6,490 nucleotides of DNA from Bacteroidota bacterium (GTDB lineage: Bacteria > Bacteroidota > Bacteroidia > Chitinophagales > Chitinophagaceae). The notes under the pieces are model-generated. The model did no database searches, was not told the origin of the DNA, and saw only the letters and a list, made by a program, of their open reading frames with translations. This document shows, piece after piece, positions 1 to 5,940 of the stretch. The DNA lies in assembly GCA_947463975.1 (NCBI GenBank), contig CANHUW010000096.1, positions 1-6,490 on the forward strand. Direction: 5' to 3'. The stretch's first letter is position 1, and each line of letters starts with the position of its first letter. Both the position numbers and the translations under genes were made by a program.

Positions 1-1
1 A

Positions 2-70
2 TTGGGTTGGCCTGTTTGGGGTACAAAATCAAGCCCTAATTATGATGACGAAACTAATGCAATTTGTTAA
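2..70 (+). CDS. Possible C-terminal end of an unidentified upstream gene (partial)
   Basis: The left edge is open on the + strand in three frames: frame 1 stops at 39, frame 2 at 70 and frame 3 at 89. No minus-strand gene can begin here, because the only CAT in the region gives ATG followed at once by TAG. Frame 2 reads through 22 codons, ending ...NYDDETNAIC, and is the most protein-like tail, with mixed polar residues and a usable gap before recX. Frame 3 would give a basic, hydrophobic tail ending VKIKKLF. I cannot name a family from so short a tail, and the choice of frame is a guess. The region could also be non-coding. Confidence 0.3.
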   Translation: MGWPVWGTKSSPNYDDETNAIC

Positions 71-89
71 GATTAAAAAGCTATTTTAG
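63..89 (+). promoter_or_regulatory. Weak candidate promoter for recX
   Basis: TTTG at 63-66 is followed after 15 bases by TATTTTAG at 82-89, which matches the Bacteroidota -7 consensus TAnnTTTG at all but one fixed position. The spacing is shorter than the roughly 17-23 bases reported for Flavobacterium promoters. A second imperfect box, TACATTTT at 101-108, sits two bases before the recX ATG. Neither is a strong match in AT-rich DNA, so recX may instead be transcribed from upstream. Confidence 0.25.
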
Positions 90-110
90 CAAGACTTATC
101 TACATTTTTA

Positions 111-587
111 ATGGAAAAAAAGCGACTAGGAAAAGAACAGGCAAGGCTTAGCATTAGAAGATTTTGTGCCTATCAAGAAAGGGCGCAACAGGAAGTGCGT
201 GATAAGTTGTATGAGTATGGAATGACCAAGGATGAAGTAGAGGAAATACTATCCGATTTGATTTCAGAAAATTTTTTAAACGAAGAACGTTTTGCCATTC
301 AGTTTGCGGGTGGACATTTTAGGATAAAGGGCTGGGGCAAAGTGAAAATTAACCATGCACTGAAGCAAAAAAGAGTAAGCGCTTACAATATCAAAAAAGC
401 TTTGCAATCCATCGACCTAGATGCTTATGAAAAAACCCTTGAAACATTGGCAACCAAAAAATGGAATACCCTAAAGGGCGAAAGGGGTTTGTCAAAAATG
501 GCAAAAACGCAGGCTTTTTTATACCAAAGAGGGTTTGAACCACAGCTAATTCAACCAATTCTTCAAAAATTGAACAAGAAAGCCTAA
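111..587 (+). CDS. recX: RecX family regulator of RecA
   Basis: RecX proteins bind RecA filaments in the cytoplasm and limit recombinase and SOS co-protease activity. The 158 residues are close to the usual family length (about 150-170 aa). Family signatures are visible: the first helical repeat with FCAYQERAQQEVRDKLYEYG at about 18-37, then NFLNEERFAIQFAGG at 54-68, then basic FRIKGWGKVKI at 70-80 leading into an ALKQK segment. The C-terminal third (about 100-158) fits the last three-helix repeat, with LYQRGFEPQLI near the end. There are many Lys and Arg residues, as expected for a filament-groove binder. The ATG at 111 is chosen because the conserved region begins soon after it and an unidentified gene tail seems to end at 70. 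No recA is in the window. The product call is firm; the function is inferred from the family. Confidence 0.93.
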   Translation: MEKKRLGKEQARLSIRRFCAYQERAQQEVRDKLYEYGMTKDEVEEILSDLISENFLNEERFAIQFAGGHFRIKGWGKVKINHALKQKRVSAYNIKKALQSIDLDAYEKTLETLATKKWNTLKGERGLSKMAKTQAFLYQRGFEPQLIQPILQKLNKKA

Positions 588-612
588 GATAGAAGCTAGC
601 GATAGGTTTTTT
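581..612 (+). terminator. Possible weak intrinsic terminator after recX
   Basis: CCTA at 583-586 can pair with TAGG at 603-606, extendable outward by one G-T and one A-T pair. T6 follows directly at 607-612. The arm overlaps the recX stop codon. The stem is short, with a 16-base loop that may fold further (TAG/CTA), so this is only a candidate. If real, it separates recX from the next gene. Confidence 0.3.
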
Positions 613-613
613 G

Positions 614-621
614 TATCTTTA
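614..621 (+). promoter_or_regulatory. Candidate -7 promoter box for the omega-amidase gene
   Basis: TATCTTTA matches the Bacteroidota TAnnTTTG box except for the last base. No TTG element is seen 17-23 bases upstream. If used, transcription would begin at about 625-628. That lies after the GTG at 622 and before the TTG at 643, so this box supports the later start codon. Confidence 0.35.
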
Positions 622-642
622 GTGAAAGGAAAACCCAACACA

Positions 643-1434
643 TTGTCTACTTTAAGTTTTACTATTATACAAACCCAATTACATTGGGAGGATAAGGCGG
701 CTAACTTGGATATGCTATCTCAAAAGATTAAGAATATCGAAGAGTATACGGAAATCATTGTACTTCCTGAAATGTTCAATACCGGCTTTAGCATGCAACC
801 TGAAAAGTTTGCAGAAACCATGGAAGGTCCTACCATTGATTGGATGAAAAGACTTTCTGAAGAAAAAAGAGCCATCATTACTGGTTCTTTAATTATTGTA
901 GATGGTGGAAAATATTACAATAGATTGGTTTGGGTATTACCTAATGGACAATTAGGATATTATAACAAAAGGCACTTGTTTGCTTTTGCTGGAGAAGACC
1001 AACATTATACTGCAGGTAATAAAAGATTAATTGCGAGTGTGAAAGGATGGAAAATTAATTTACAAATTTGTTATGATCTACGTTTTCCTGTTTGGGCTAG
1101 ACAACAATTAAACGAGGAGACAGAAAAAGAATATGATGTGTTATTGTATGTTGCTAATTGGCCAGAAAAAAGAAACCATGCTTGGAAAACTTTGTTAACT
1201 GCAAGAGCTATAGAAAACCAATGTTTTACGATTGGTGTGAATAGAGTGGGATTAGATGGTAAAAATATTGCACACAGTGGAGACTCAATGGTGGTGGGAC
1301 CTCTAGGAGAGGTCTTATATCACTCTGCGCATGAAGAAGATGTATTTCATATTCAATTACAAAAAGAAGAAATTGACCACACAAGAACACAATTTCCTTT
1401 TTGGAAAGACGCAGATTTTTTTGTGATTCAATAA
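643..1434 (+). CDS. yafV: YafV-type omega-amidase (nitrilase superfamily)
   Basis: This is a carbon-nitrogen hydrolase of the YafV/Nit2-like branch. The family hydrolyses alpha-ketoglutaramate or alpha-ketosuccinamate to the ketoacid plus ammonia, a metabolite-repair and methionine-salvage side reaction in the cytosol. Counting from the TTG start (263 aa), the catalytic triad is intact: Glu43 in VLPEMF, Lys109 in YYNKRHLF and Cys143 in LQICYDLRFP. YVANWPEKRNHAW, LLTARAIENQ and the C-terminal FPFWKDADFF also match E. coli YafV as I recall it. The longer reading from GTG at 622 adds seven residues (MKGKPNT). I prefer TTG 643 because its product, STLSFTIIQTQLHW, lines up with the YafV N-terminus (PGLKITLLQQPLVW) residue for residue, an AAAGGA lies at 625-630, and the candidate -7 box would leave GTG outside the message. 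nagA follows after 27 bases and is probably co-transcribed. Confidence 0.9.
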   Translation: MSTLSFTIIQTQLHWEDKAANLDMLSQKIKNIEEYTEIIVLPEMFNTGFSMQPEKFAETMEGPTIDWMKRLSEEKRAIITGSLIIVDGGKYYNRLVWVLPNGQLGYYNKRHLFAFAGEDQHYTAGNKRLIASVKGWKINLQICYDLRFPVWARQQLNEETEKEYDVLLYVANWPEKRNHAWKTLLTARAIENQCFTIGVNRVGLDGKNIAHSGDSMVVGPLGEVLYHSAHEEDVFHIQLQKEEIDHTRTQFPFWKDADFFVIQ

Positions 1435-1461
1435 AATTTTTACGAAGCTTTAATAAATATT

Positions 1462-2544
1462 ATGACTCAACTAATTTCTGCACAAGAATTATTTACTGGT
1501 AATAGTTGGATGACCGAAGCGGTAATTGAAATTACAGATGGGAAAATTAGTGCTATAAAAAAAGAAAACTACGATCATCAAAATGCTTACCCATTAGTGG
1601 TGCCTGCATTAATTGATTTACAGATTTATGGCGCGGGGGGGAAATTGCTTTCTGAATTTCCTGAAGCAGACACCATTCAAAAAATATATGATTATTGTAT
1701 TGCAGGTGGTGCTGCGTACTTTCAGCCCACCATTGCATCTCAAAGTAACGAAGTCATTATGGCTGCTATTAAAGCGGTGAAGGATTATAAAAGCTTTGGT
1801 GGCAAGGGCTGTATGGGTTTACATATAGAGGGTCCATGGATCAACCCCATTAAAAAAGGCGCACATAACGAAGCGGTTATTCATTCACCCTCACTGGATG
1901 AAGTGAAAGCGATTATAGATTTTGGTAGGAATGAAATTGGTATGATTACTGTTGCGCCAGAAGTTTGCTCTCAAGAAATCATTGATTTGATTCAATCTAA
2001 TGGAATTGTAGTTTCTGCTGGTCATACCAACGCAGATTATGCAAGCGCTATGGAATTTTTTGATAGCGGTATTAAAGTGGCTACTCATTTATTCAATGCG
2101 ATGAGTCCATTGCAACATAGGGCACCCGGTGTAGTTGGAGCTTTATTTAATCACAAAACTGCCATGTGTAGTTTGGTAGCAGATGGTTACCATGTAGATT
2201 TTAGTGCCGTTCAAATTGCTAAAAAAATAATGGGTGAGCGTTTATTTTGTATCACTGACGCAGTTACAACCACCGGTTCTGGTTTCTATCAACATCAATT
2301 GGTGGGTGATAAATATGAATCTGCTGGAACACTGAGTGGATCTGCGTTGACCCAATTAAAATCCGTAAACAATTTAATAGAACAAGCTGGGATTGATTTT
2401 GGTGAAGCAGTTAAAATGTGCTCTTTGTATCCTGCACAAATAATGCAACAGAAAAATATTACTGGAACCATTGCTATAAATGAAAAAGCCGATCTGCTTT
2501 GTTTATCAGCAGATCGTCAATTAATAAAAATGTATACGGCTTAA
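1462..2544 (+). CDS. nagA: N-acetylglucosamine-6-phosphate deacetylase
   Basis: NagA removes acetate from GlcNAc-6-phosphate to give glucosamine-6-phosphate, feeding amino-sugar and cell-wall recycling products into glycolysis or back into peptidoglycan. This is an amidohydrolase-superfamily barrel of 360 aa, slightly shorter than E. coli NagA (382). Active-site positions are in order: Glu123 in HIEGPW, His188 in SAGHTNADY, His209 in THLFNAM, Arg220 in QHRAPG, His244 in VADGYHV and catalytic Asp266 in CITDAVTTTGSG. Each is offset by 7-8 from the E. coli numbering as I recall it. The first metal motif reads DLQIYGAGG (52-60), with Gln in place of the first His as in E. coli (QLNG), which suggests a single-metal form. 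A run of seven G (1635-1641) encodes part of this loop. There is no Shine-Dalgarno site, only AT-rich DNA before the ATG. No nagB or transporter is in the window. The stop codon overlaps that of convergent thiL. Confidence 0.95.
   Translation: MTQLISAQELFTGNSWMTEAVIEITDGKISAIKKENYDHQNAYPLVVPALIDLQIYGAGGKLLSEFPEADTIQKIYDYCIAGGAAYFQPTIASQSNEVIMAAIKAVKDYKSFGGKGCMGLHIEGPWINPIKKGAHNEAVIHSPSLDEVKAIIDFGRNEIGMITVAPEVCSQEIIDLIQSNGIVVSAGHTNADYASAMEFFDSGIKVATHLFNAMSPLQHRAPGVVGALFNHKTAMCSLVADGYHVDFSAVQIAKKIMGERLFCITDAVTTTGSGFYQHQLVGDKYESAGTLSGSALTQLKSVNNLIEQAGIDFGEAVKMCSLYPAQIMQQKNITGTIAINEKADLLCLSADRQLIKMYTA
2483..2516 (-). terminator. Intrinsic terminator of the suhB-thiL unit, inside nagA
   Basis: On the minus strand a perfect 9-bp stem, CGATCTGCT (2516-2508) with AGCAGATCG (2498-2490), encloses a 9-base loop. 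It is followed by GC and then five T (2487-2483). It starts 25 bases past the thiL stop, the expected place for a Rho-independent terminator. On the plus strand the hairpin is not followed by a T run, so it should act on leftward transcription only. The same bases encode NagA residues 343-352. Confidence 0.6.
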
Positions 2545-3572
2545 GCGAAAGCGTTCCAGCCCTGTGCAGTAATATTGTGTGTGCTACCACCCTTGGAAAT
2601 GAGCTTTGTGCCTTCTTCTTGATCACACATATAACCAATAACGCTTATTTCTTCTTGTAGCGTTATTTTATCATAATCCGCTTGCTTCATTGTAAAGATT
2701 AATTCATAATCTTCTCCTCCATTCAATGCACATACCGTTGCGTCTAATCCAAATTTAAAAGCCGCTGCTTTGGTTGCTTCGTGTAAAGGTATTTTATCTT
2801 CATAAATTCTGCAACCTAATTGGCTTTGCTTACAAATATGTAACACTTCGCTACTTAAGCCATCGCTGATATCCATCATGGCCGTGGGTTTCACTTCCAT
2901 CTGCTCTAATAATTCAATAATATCTTTTCTGGCATCTGGTTTTAATAATCTTCCTACGATATAATCTTCGTTTTCTAAATTGGGTTGCACTTGTGGGTTT
3001 TCTAAAAATATTTTTTTCTCTCTTTCCATTAAGGTCAATCCTAGAAAGGCTGCGCCTAAATCTCCAGATACACAAATTAAGTCTCCGCTTTCTGCTGTAC
3101 TTCTTTTAATAAATTTATCAGGGGCTACTTCTCCAATGGCTGTTACAGAAATCACTAAGCCTTTTTGAGAAGAACAGGTGTCGCCTCCCACTAAATCTAC
3201 TCCATATTTTTCACAAGCAATTTGTACACCTACATAAAATTCTTCTAAAGCTTCTACGCTAAATCTATTACTAAAACCTATGCTAATAGTGATTTGTGTA
3301 GGTGTGGCATTCATTGCATATATATCACTTAGGTTCACCACAACAGATTTATATCCCAAATGTTTCAAAGGAGTATACATTAAATCAAAATGCACTCCTT
3401 CTAATAACATATCAGTAGTGATCACCGTTTGTTTTCCAAAATGATCAATCACCGCTGCATCATCTCCAATAGATAAAATGGTGGAGGCATTTTGTATTTC
3501 AAAGTTTTTAGTCAAATGATCTATCAAACCAAACTCTCCTAAATTTTCTATTTCTGTTCTCTCTTCAGACAT
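2541..3572 (-). CDS. thiL: Thiamine-monophosphate kinase
   Basis: ThiL phosphorylates thiamine monophosphate with ATP to give thiamine diphosphate, the active cofactor and last step of the pathway. The 343 aa are a little longer than E. coli ThiL (325) and carry the PurM/ThiL-type motifs in order: SIGDDAAVI (34-42), TTDMLLEGVHF (52-62), NLSDIYAMNATP (80-91), the GGDT of DLVGGDTCSS (129-132), SGDLGAAFLGL (169-179), DISDGL (234-239) and GGEDYEL (285-291). The acidic residues in these motifs bind Mg-nucleotide. The ATG is followed by a short leader before LGEFGLIDHL, where homologues begin to align. It is downstream of the suhB-like gene with 17 bases between, so the two are very likely one transcript. 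No other thi genes and no TPP riboswitch are seen nearby. Its stop overlaps the nagA stop. Confidence 0.95.
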   Translation of the reverse strand: MSEERTEIENLGEFGLIDHLTKNFEIQNASTILSIGDDAAVIDHFGKQTVITTDMLLEGVHFDLMYTPLKHLGYKSVVVNLSDIYAMNATPTQITISIGFSNRFSVEALEEFYVGVQIACEKYGVDLVGGDTCSSQKGLVISVTAIGEVAPDKFIKRSTAESGDLICVSGDLGAAFLGLTLMEREKKIFLENPQVQPNLENEDYIVGRLLKPDARKDIIELLEQMEVKPTAMMDISDGLSSEVLHICKQSQLGCRIYEDKIPLHEATKAAAFKFGLDATVCALNGGEDYELIFTMKQADYDKITLQEEISVIGYMCDQEEGTKLISKGGSTHNITAQGWNAFA

Positions 3573-3589
3573 GTTATGCTTTTTATATT

Positions 3590-4366
3590 TTATAAATCTC
3601 CGCCGTTCACTAAGTTTTGTAATGCGGTATGTATTTTTCCATTAGTTGCTATAATGCCCGGCTGGTAAGGGTTATATGGATTTCCTTTTAAATCGGTTAC
3701 CTTACCTCCAGCTTCTTCTACTATTAAAAATCCTGCTGCACTATCCCAAGCTTGTAATTTATGTTCGTAAAAACCATCAAATCTTCCTGCCGCTGTCCAA
3801 CACAAATCTAAAGCTGCACTTCCTAGTCTTCTAACAGGAATAGCTTTTCTAATTAATTTTTCAAAAATTTGTAATGGACCATTGGCTGAATCTAAATATT
3901 GATATGGGAAGCCTGTCACCAAACAGCTTTTCAATAAATTGTCTTCATCACTCACGCAAATTTTTTGATCATTCAATGTGGCACCTTTTCCCTTTTCTGC
4001 AAAATACATTTCGTTCATGAAAGGATTGTAAACGGCACCCATAATCATGGCTCCGTCTTTTTCAATACCAATACTTACACAACAAATAGGAATGCCGTTG
4101 GCAAAATTAATGGTGCCATCGATAGGATCAATAATCCACTTATAATTAGAGTCTTGTTTGATTTCTCCCGTCTCTTCACTTAAAATAAAATGATCCGGAT
4201 GAGCATCTTGAATCACTTTAAAAATAGCTTTTTCTGATGCGTGGTCTGCTTCTGTAACCAAATCATTTAAACTACCCTTACTTTGTACTGTAAAAGTTCC
4301 GTTAAAAAATTTTTGTAGCTCTTTAGATCCTGCAGCTACCGCTTCTAATAAAGTATTTTTAATCAT
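3590..4366 (-). CDS. suhB: Inositol monophosphatase family protein
   Basis: The family is made of Mg-dependent, Li-sensitive phosphatases acting on myo-inositol 1-phosphate and similar phosphomonoesters. In E. coli, SuhB also binds the transcription antitermination complex. The 258 aa match the usual length (about 260-270). Metal-site motifs are complete: SLNDLVTEAD (32-41), Glu64 in ILSEETGE, Asp80 and Asp83 in WIIDPIDGTINF (77-88) and Asp208 in AWDSAAG, followed by LIVEEAGGKVTD. GSAALDLCWTAAGRFDGF (182-199) is also typical. The substrate cannot be fixed from sequence: inositol phosphate is the default, while a nucleotide (CysQ-like) or sugar phosphate remains possible. It is first in a leftward unit with thiL. 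Its ATG is four bases from a TAnnTTTG box, which suggests a leaderless message. Confidence 0.9.
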   Translation of the reverse strand: MIKNTLLEAVAAGSKELQKFFNGTFTVQSKGSLNDLVTEADHASEKAIFKVIQDAHPDHFILSEETGEIKQDSNYKWIIDPIDGTINFANGIPICCVSIGIEKDGAMIMGAVYNPFMNEMYFAEKGKGATLNDQKICVSDEDNLLKSCLVTGFPYQYLDSANGPLQIFEKLIRKAIPVRRLGSAALDLCWTAAGRFDGFYEHKLQAWDSAAGFLIVEEAGGKVTDLKGNPYNPYQPGIIATNGKIHTALQNLVNGGDL

Positions 4367-4370
4367 AGGG

Positions 4371-4378
4371 CAAAAGTA
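4371..4378 (-). promoter_or_regulatory. -7 promoter box for suhB-thiL
   Basis: Read on the minus strand this is TACTTTTG, a full match to TAnnTTTG, followed by CCCT and then the suhB ATG. No TTG element lies 17-23 bases upstream, so the -33 part is missing or degenerate. Transcription would begin at or within a base or two of the start codon. Confidence 0.6.
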
Positions 4379-4384
4379 ACTTCG

Positions 4385-4411
4385 TTTGGTGGAATAACAT
4401 TCCTATTTTTG
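4385..4411 (+). promoter_or_regulatory. Promoter for the GH3-lysE unit
   Basis: TTTG at 4385-4388 and TATTTTTG at 4404-4411 match the -33 and -7 elements of Bacteroidota sigma factor promoters. The spacer is 15 bases, shorter than the usual range, so the -33 assignment is less sure than the -7. The GH3 ATG at 4418 is six bases past the box, close to where transcription should begin. Confidence 0.6.
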
Positions 4412-4417
4412 CCATAG

Positions 4418-5938
4418 ATGCCATTATTTGAGATTAACTTACCAAAATCGATTACTCAAGCTTTGGGAATTCCGCCAAGAAGTCCCAAAAGATCTCAGGT
4501 ACGCGTACTCAAAAAGCTAATGAGAAGGGCTCGTTACACCGAATTTGGACAGCGTTTTGGTTTTGAACAAATTTTACAAAGAAGGGGTGTACCTAAACGC
4601 TTTCAAGAAAGTGTACCCGTTTATAATTATAATAAAATTTATGCAGAGTGGTGGCATAAAACACTCGAGGGCCAAGAAGATATTTGTTGGCCTGGAAAAA
4701 TTAAATATTTTGCCTTAAGCAGTGGAACCAGCGAAGCCGCAAGTAAATATATTCCAGTTACCAACGACCTTTTAAGAGGAAATAAAATTATCATGATCAA
4801 ACAATTGATTAGCCTCTTGAATTATGAAGGTGTTCCGCTTTCTGCTTTGGGCAGAGGTTGGCTTACTTTAGGTGGTAGCACTGATTTACAAAAAGGTCCA
4901 GGATATTATGCGGGAGACTTAAGTGGGATTACTGCTAAAAAGGCGCCATTTTGGTTTCAGCCCTTTTACAAACCTGGTAAAAAAATTGCCAAAGAAAAAG
5001 ATTGGAATAAAAAACTAAAAGAGATTGTTGAGAAAGCACCCAATTGGGATATTAGTTTTATCATCGGTGTGCCAGCTTGGATACAAATGTGTTTAGAGAT
5101 GGTGATTGAAAGATATCAACTAAAAAATATTCATGAGATCTGGCCAAATCTTACTTTTTTTGTTCACGGTGGTGTTAGTTTTGAGCCTTATAAAATAGGT
5201 TTTGAAAAATTATTAGGAAAGCCGATTACCTATATTGAAACCTATTTAGCGAGTGAAGGTTTTTTGGCTTGGCAGGACAAGCAGGGTGCAAAAGGTATGC
5301 GATTGTCTTACAACCAACACATCTTTTTTGAATTTGTTCCTTTTGATGATATCAACTTTGATAGCAATGGAGAAATGATTGAAAAGCCTGAAACACTGAT
5401 GATTCATGAGATAGAAGAAGGCAAGGATTATGCTATTTTAATTAGTACCGCTGCTGGAGCATGGAGATATTTAATTGGAGATACAGTAAGATTTATTGAC
5501 AAAGAAAATGCAGAGATTATTATTACAGGAAGAACTAAACATTTTTTAAGCTTAGTGGGTGAACATCTTAGTGTAGATAATATGAATAAGGCGGTGCAAT
5601 TGGTGAGTGAAGAATTGAACATATCTATTCCCGAATACTGTGTTGCTGGAGAGCCCGTTGGCTCCTTCTTTGGGCACCATTGGTATGTTGCTTGTGATCA
5701 ACATATTGACTCGGCAAATCTGGCTAAGCTTATAGATGAAAAACTTTGTGAGCTGAATGATGATTATGCAGTAGAAAGAAAATCTGCATTAAAAGAAGTG
5801 AAACTAACTATCTTAAAAGAAAATACGTTTTTATCTTTTATGGAAAGCAAGGGCAAGGTGGGCGGACAACACAAATTTCCAAGAGTAATCAAGGGTGCTG
5901 TATTAACAGACTGGAAGGCCTTTATTTTAAATCAATAA
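4418..5938 (+). CDS. GH3 family acyl-adenylating protein
   Basis: This belongs to the GH3 (auxin-responsive promoter) family within the adenylate-forming ANL superfamily. Plant members activate an acyl acid such as indole-3-acetate or jasmonate with ATP and join it to an amino acid; the substrates of bacterial members are not established. All three nucleotide-binding motifs are present: LSSGTSEAASKYIP (100-113), YLASEG (276-281) and WRYLIGDTVRF (349-359), where Asp355 should bind the ribose. The C-terminal lid domain follows, with TGRTKHFLSLVGEHLS and the late GKVGGQHKFPRV. Its 506 aa are in the normal range for bacterial GH3 proteins (about 500) and shorter than plant ones (about 600). There is no signal peptide or membrane segment, so it is cytosolic. 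The ATG start fits the family and the promoter spacing. The next gene starts two bases after its stop, so the two are almost certainly one operon. Confidence 0.88.
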   Translation: MPLFEINLPKSITQALGIPPRSPKRSQVRVLKKLMRRARYTEFGQRFGFEQILQRRGVPKRFQESVPVYNYNKIYAEWWHKTLEGQEDICWPGKIKYFALSSGTSEAASKYIPVTNDLLRGNKIIMIKQLISLLNYEGVPLSALGRGWLTLGGSTDLQKGPGYYAGDLSGITAKKAPFWFQPFYKPGKKIAKEKDWNKKLKEIVEKAPNWDISFIIGVPAWIQMCLEMVIERYQLKNIHEIWPNLTFFVHGGVSFEPYKIGFEKLLGKPITYIETYLASEGFLAWQDKQGAKGMRLSYNQHIFFEFVPFDDINFDSNGEMIEKPETLMIHEIEEGKDYAILISTAAGAWRYLIGDTVRFIDKENAEIIITGRTKHFLSLVGEHLSVDNMNKAVQLVSEELNISIPEYCVAGEPVGSFFGHHWYVACDQHIDSANLAKLIDEKLCELNDDYAVERKSALKEVKLTILKENTFLSFMESKGKVGGQHKFPRVIKGAVLTDWKAFILNQ

Positions 5939-5940
5939 TT

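Noticed and set aside
470..498. Possible hairpin in recX (ACCCT ... GGGGT)
   Set aside because: It is imperfect, within coding sequence and has no T run, so it looks like chance.
1553..1738. Minus-strand open frame inside nagA, with a similar one at 1891-2088
   Set aside because: Both lie fully inside a well-supported gene with an intact active site. Their products look like random low-complexity translations.
2490..2516. Bidirectional terminator serving nagA as well
   Set aside because: On the plus strand the hairpin is followed by TCAATTAATAAA with no T run, and it lies before the nagA stop codon, so it would cut nagA short.
2980..3168. Plus-strand open frame antisense to thiL, with a similar one at 3965-4183 antisense to suhB
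   Set aside because: They overlap conserved kinase and phosphatase motifs on the other strand and have no family features of their own.
3573..3589. TPP riboswitch ahead of thiL
   Set aside because: Only 17 bases separate thiL from suhB, and the suhB leader is almost absent, so there is no room for a riboswitch and no such motif is seen.
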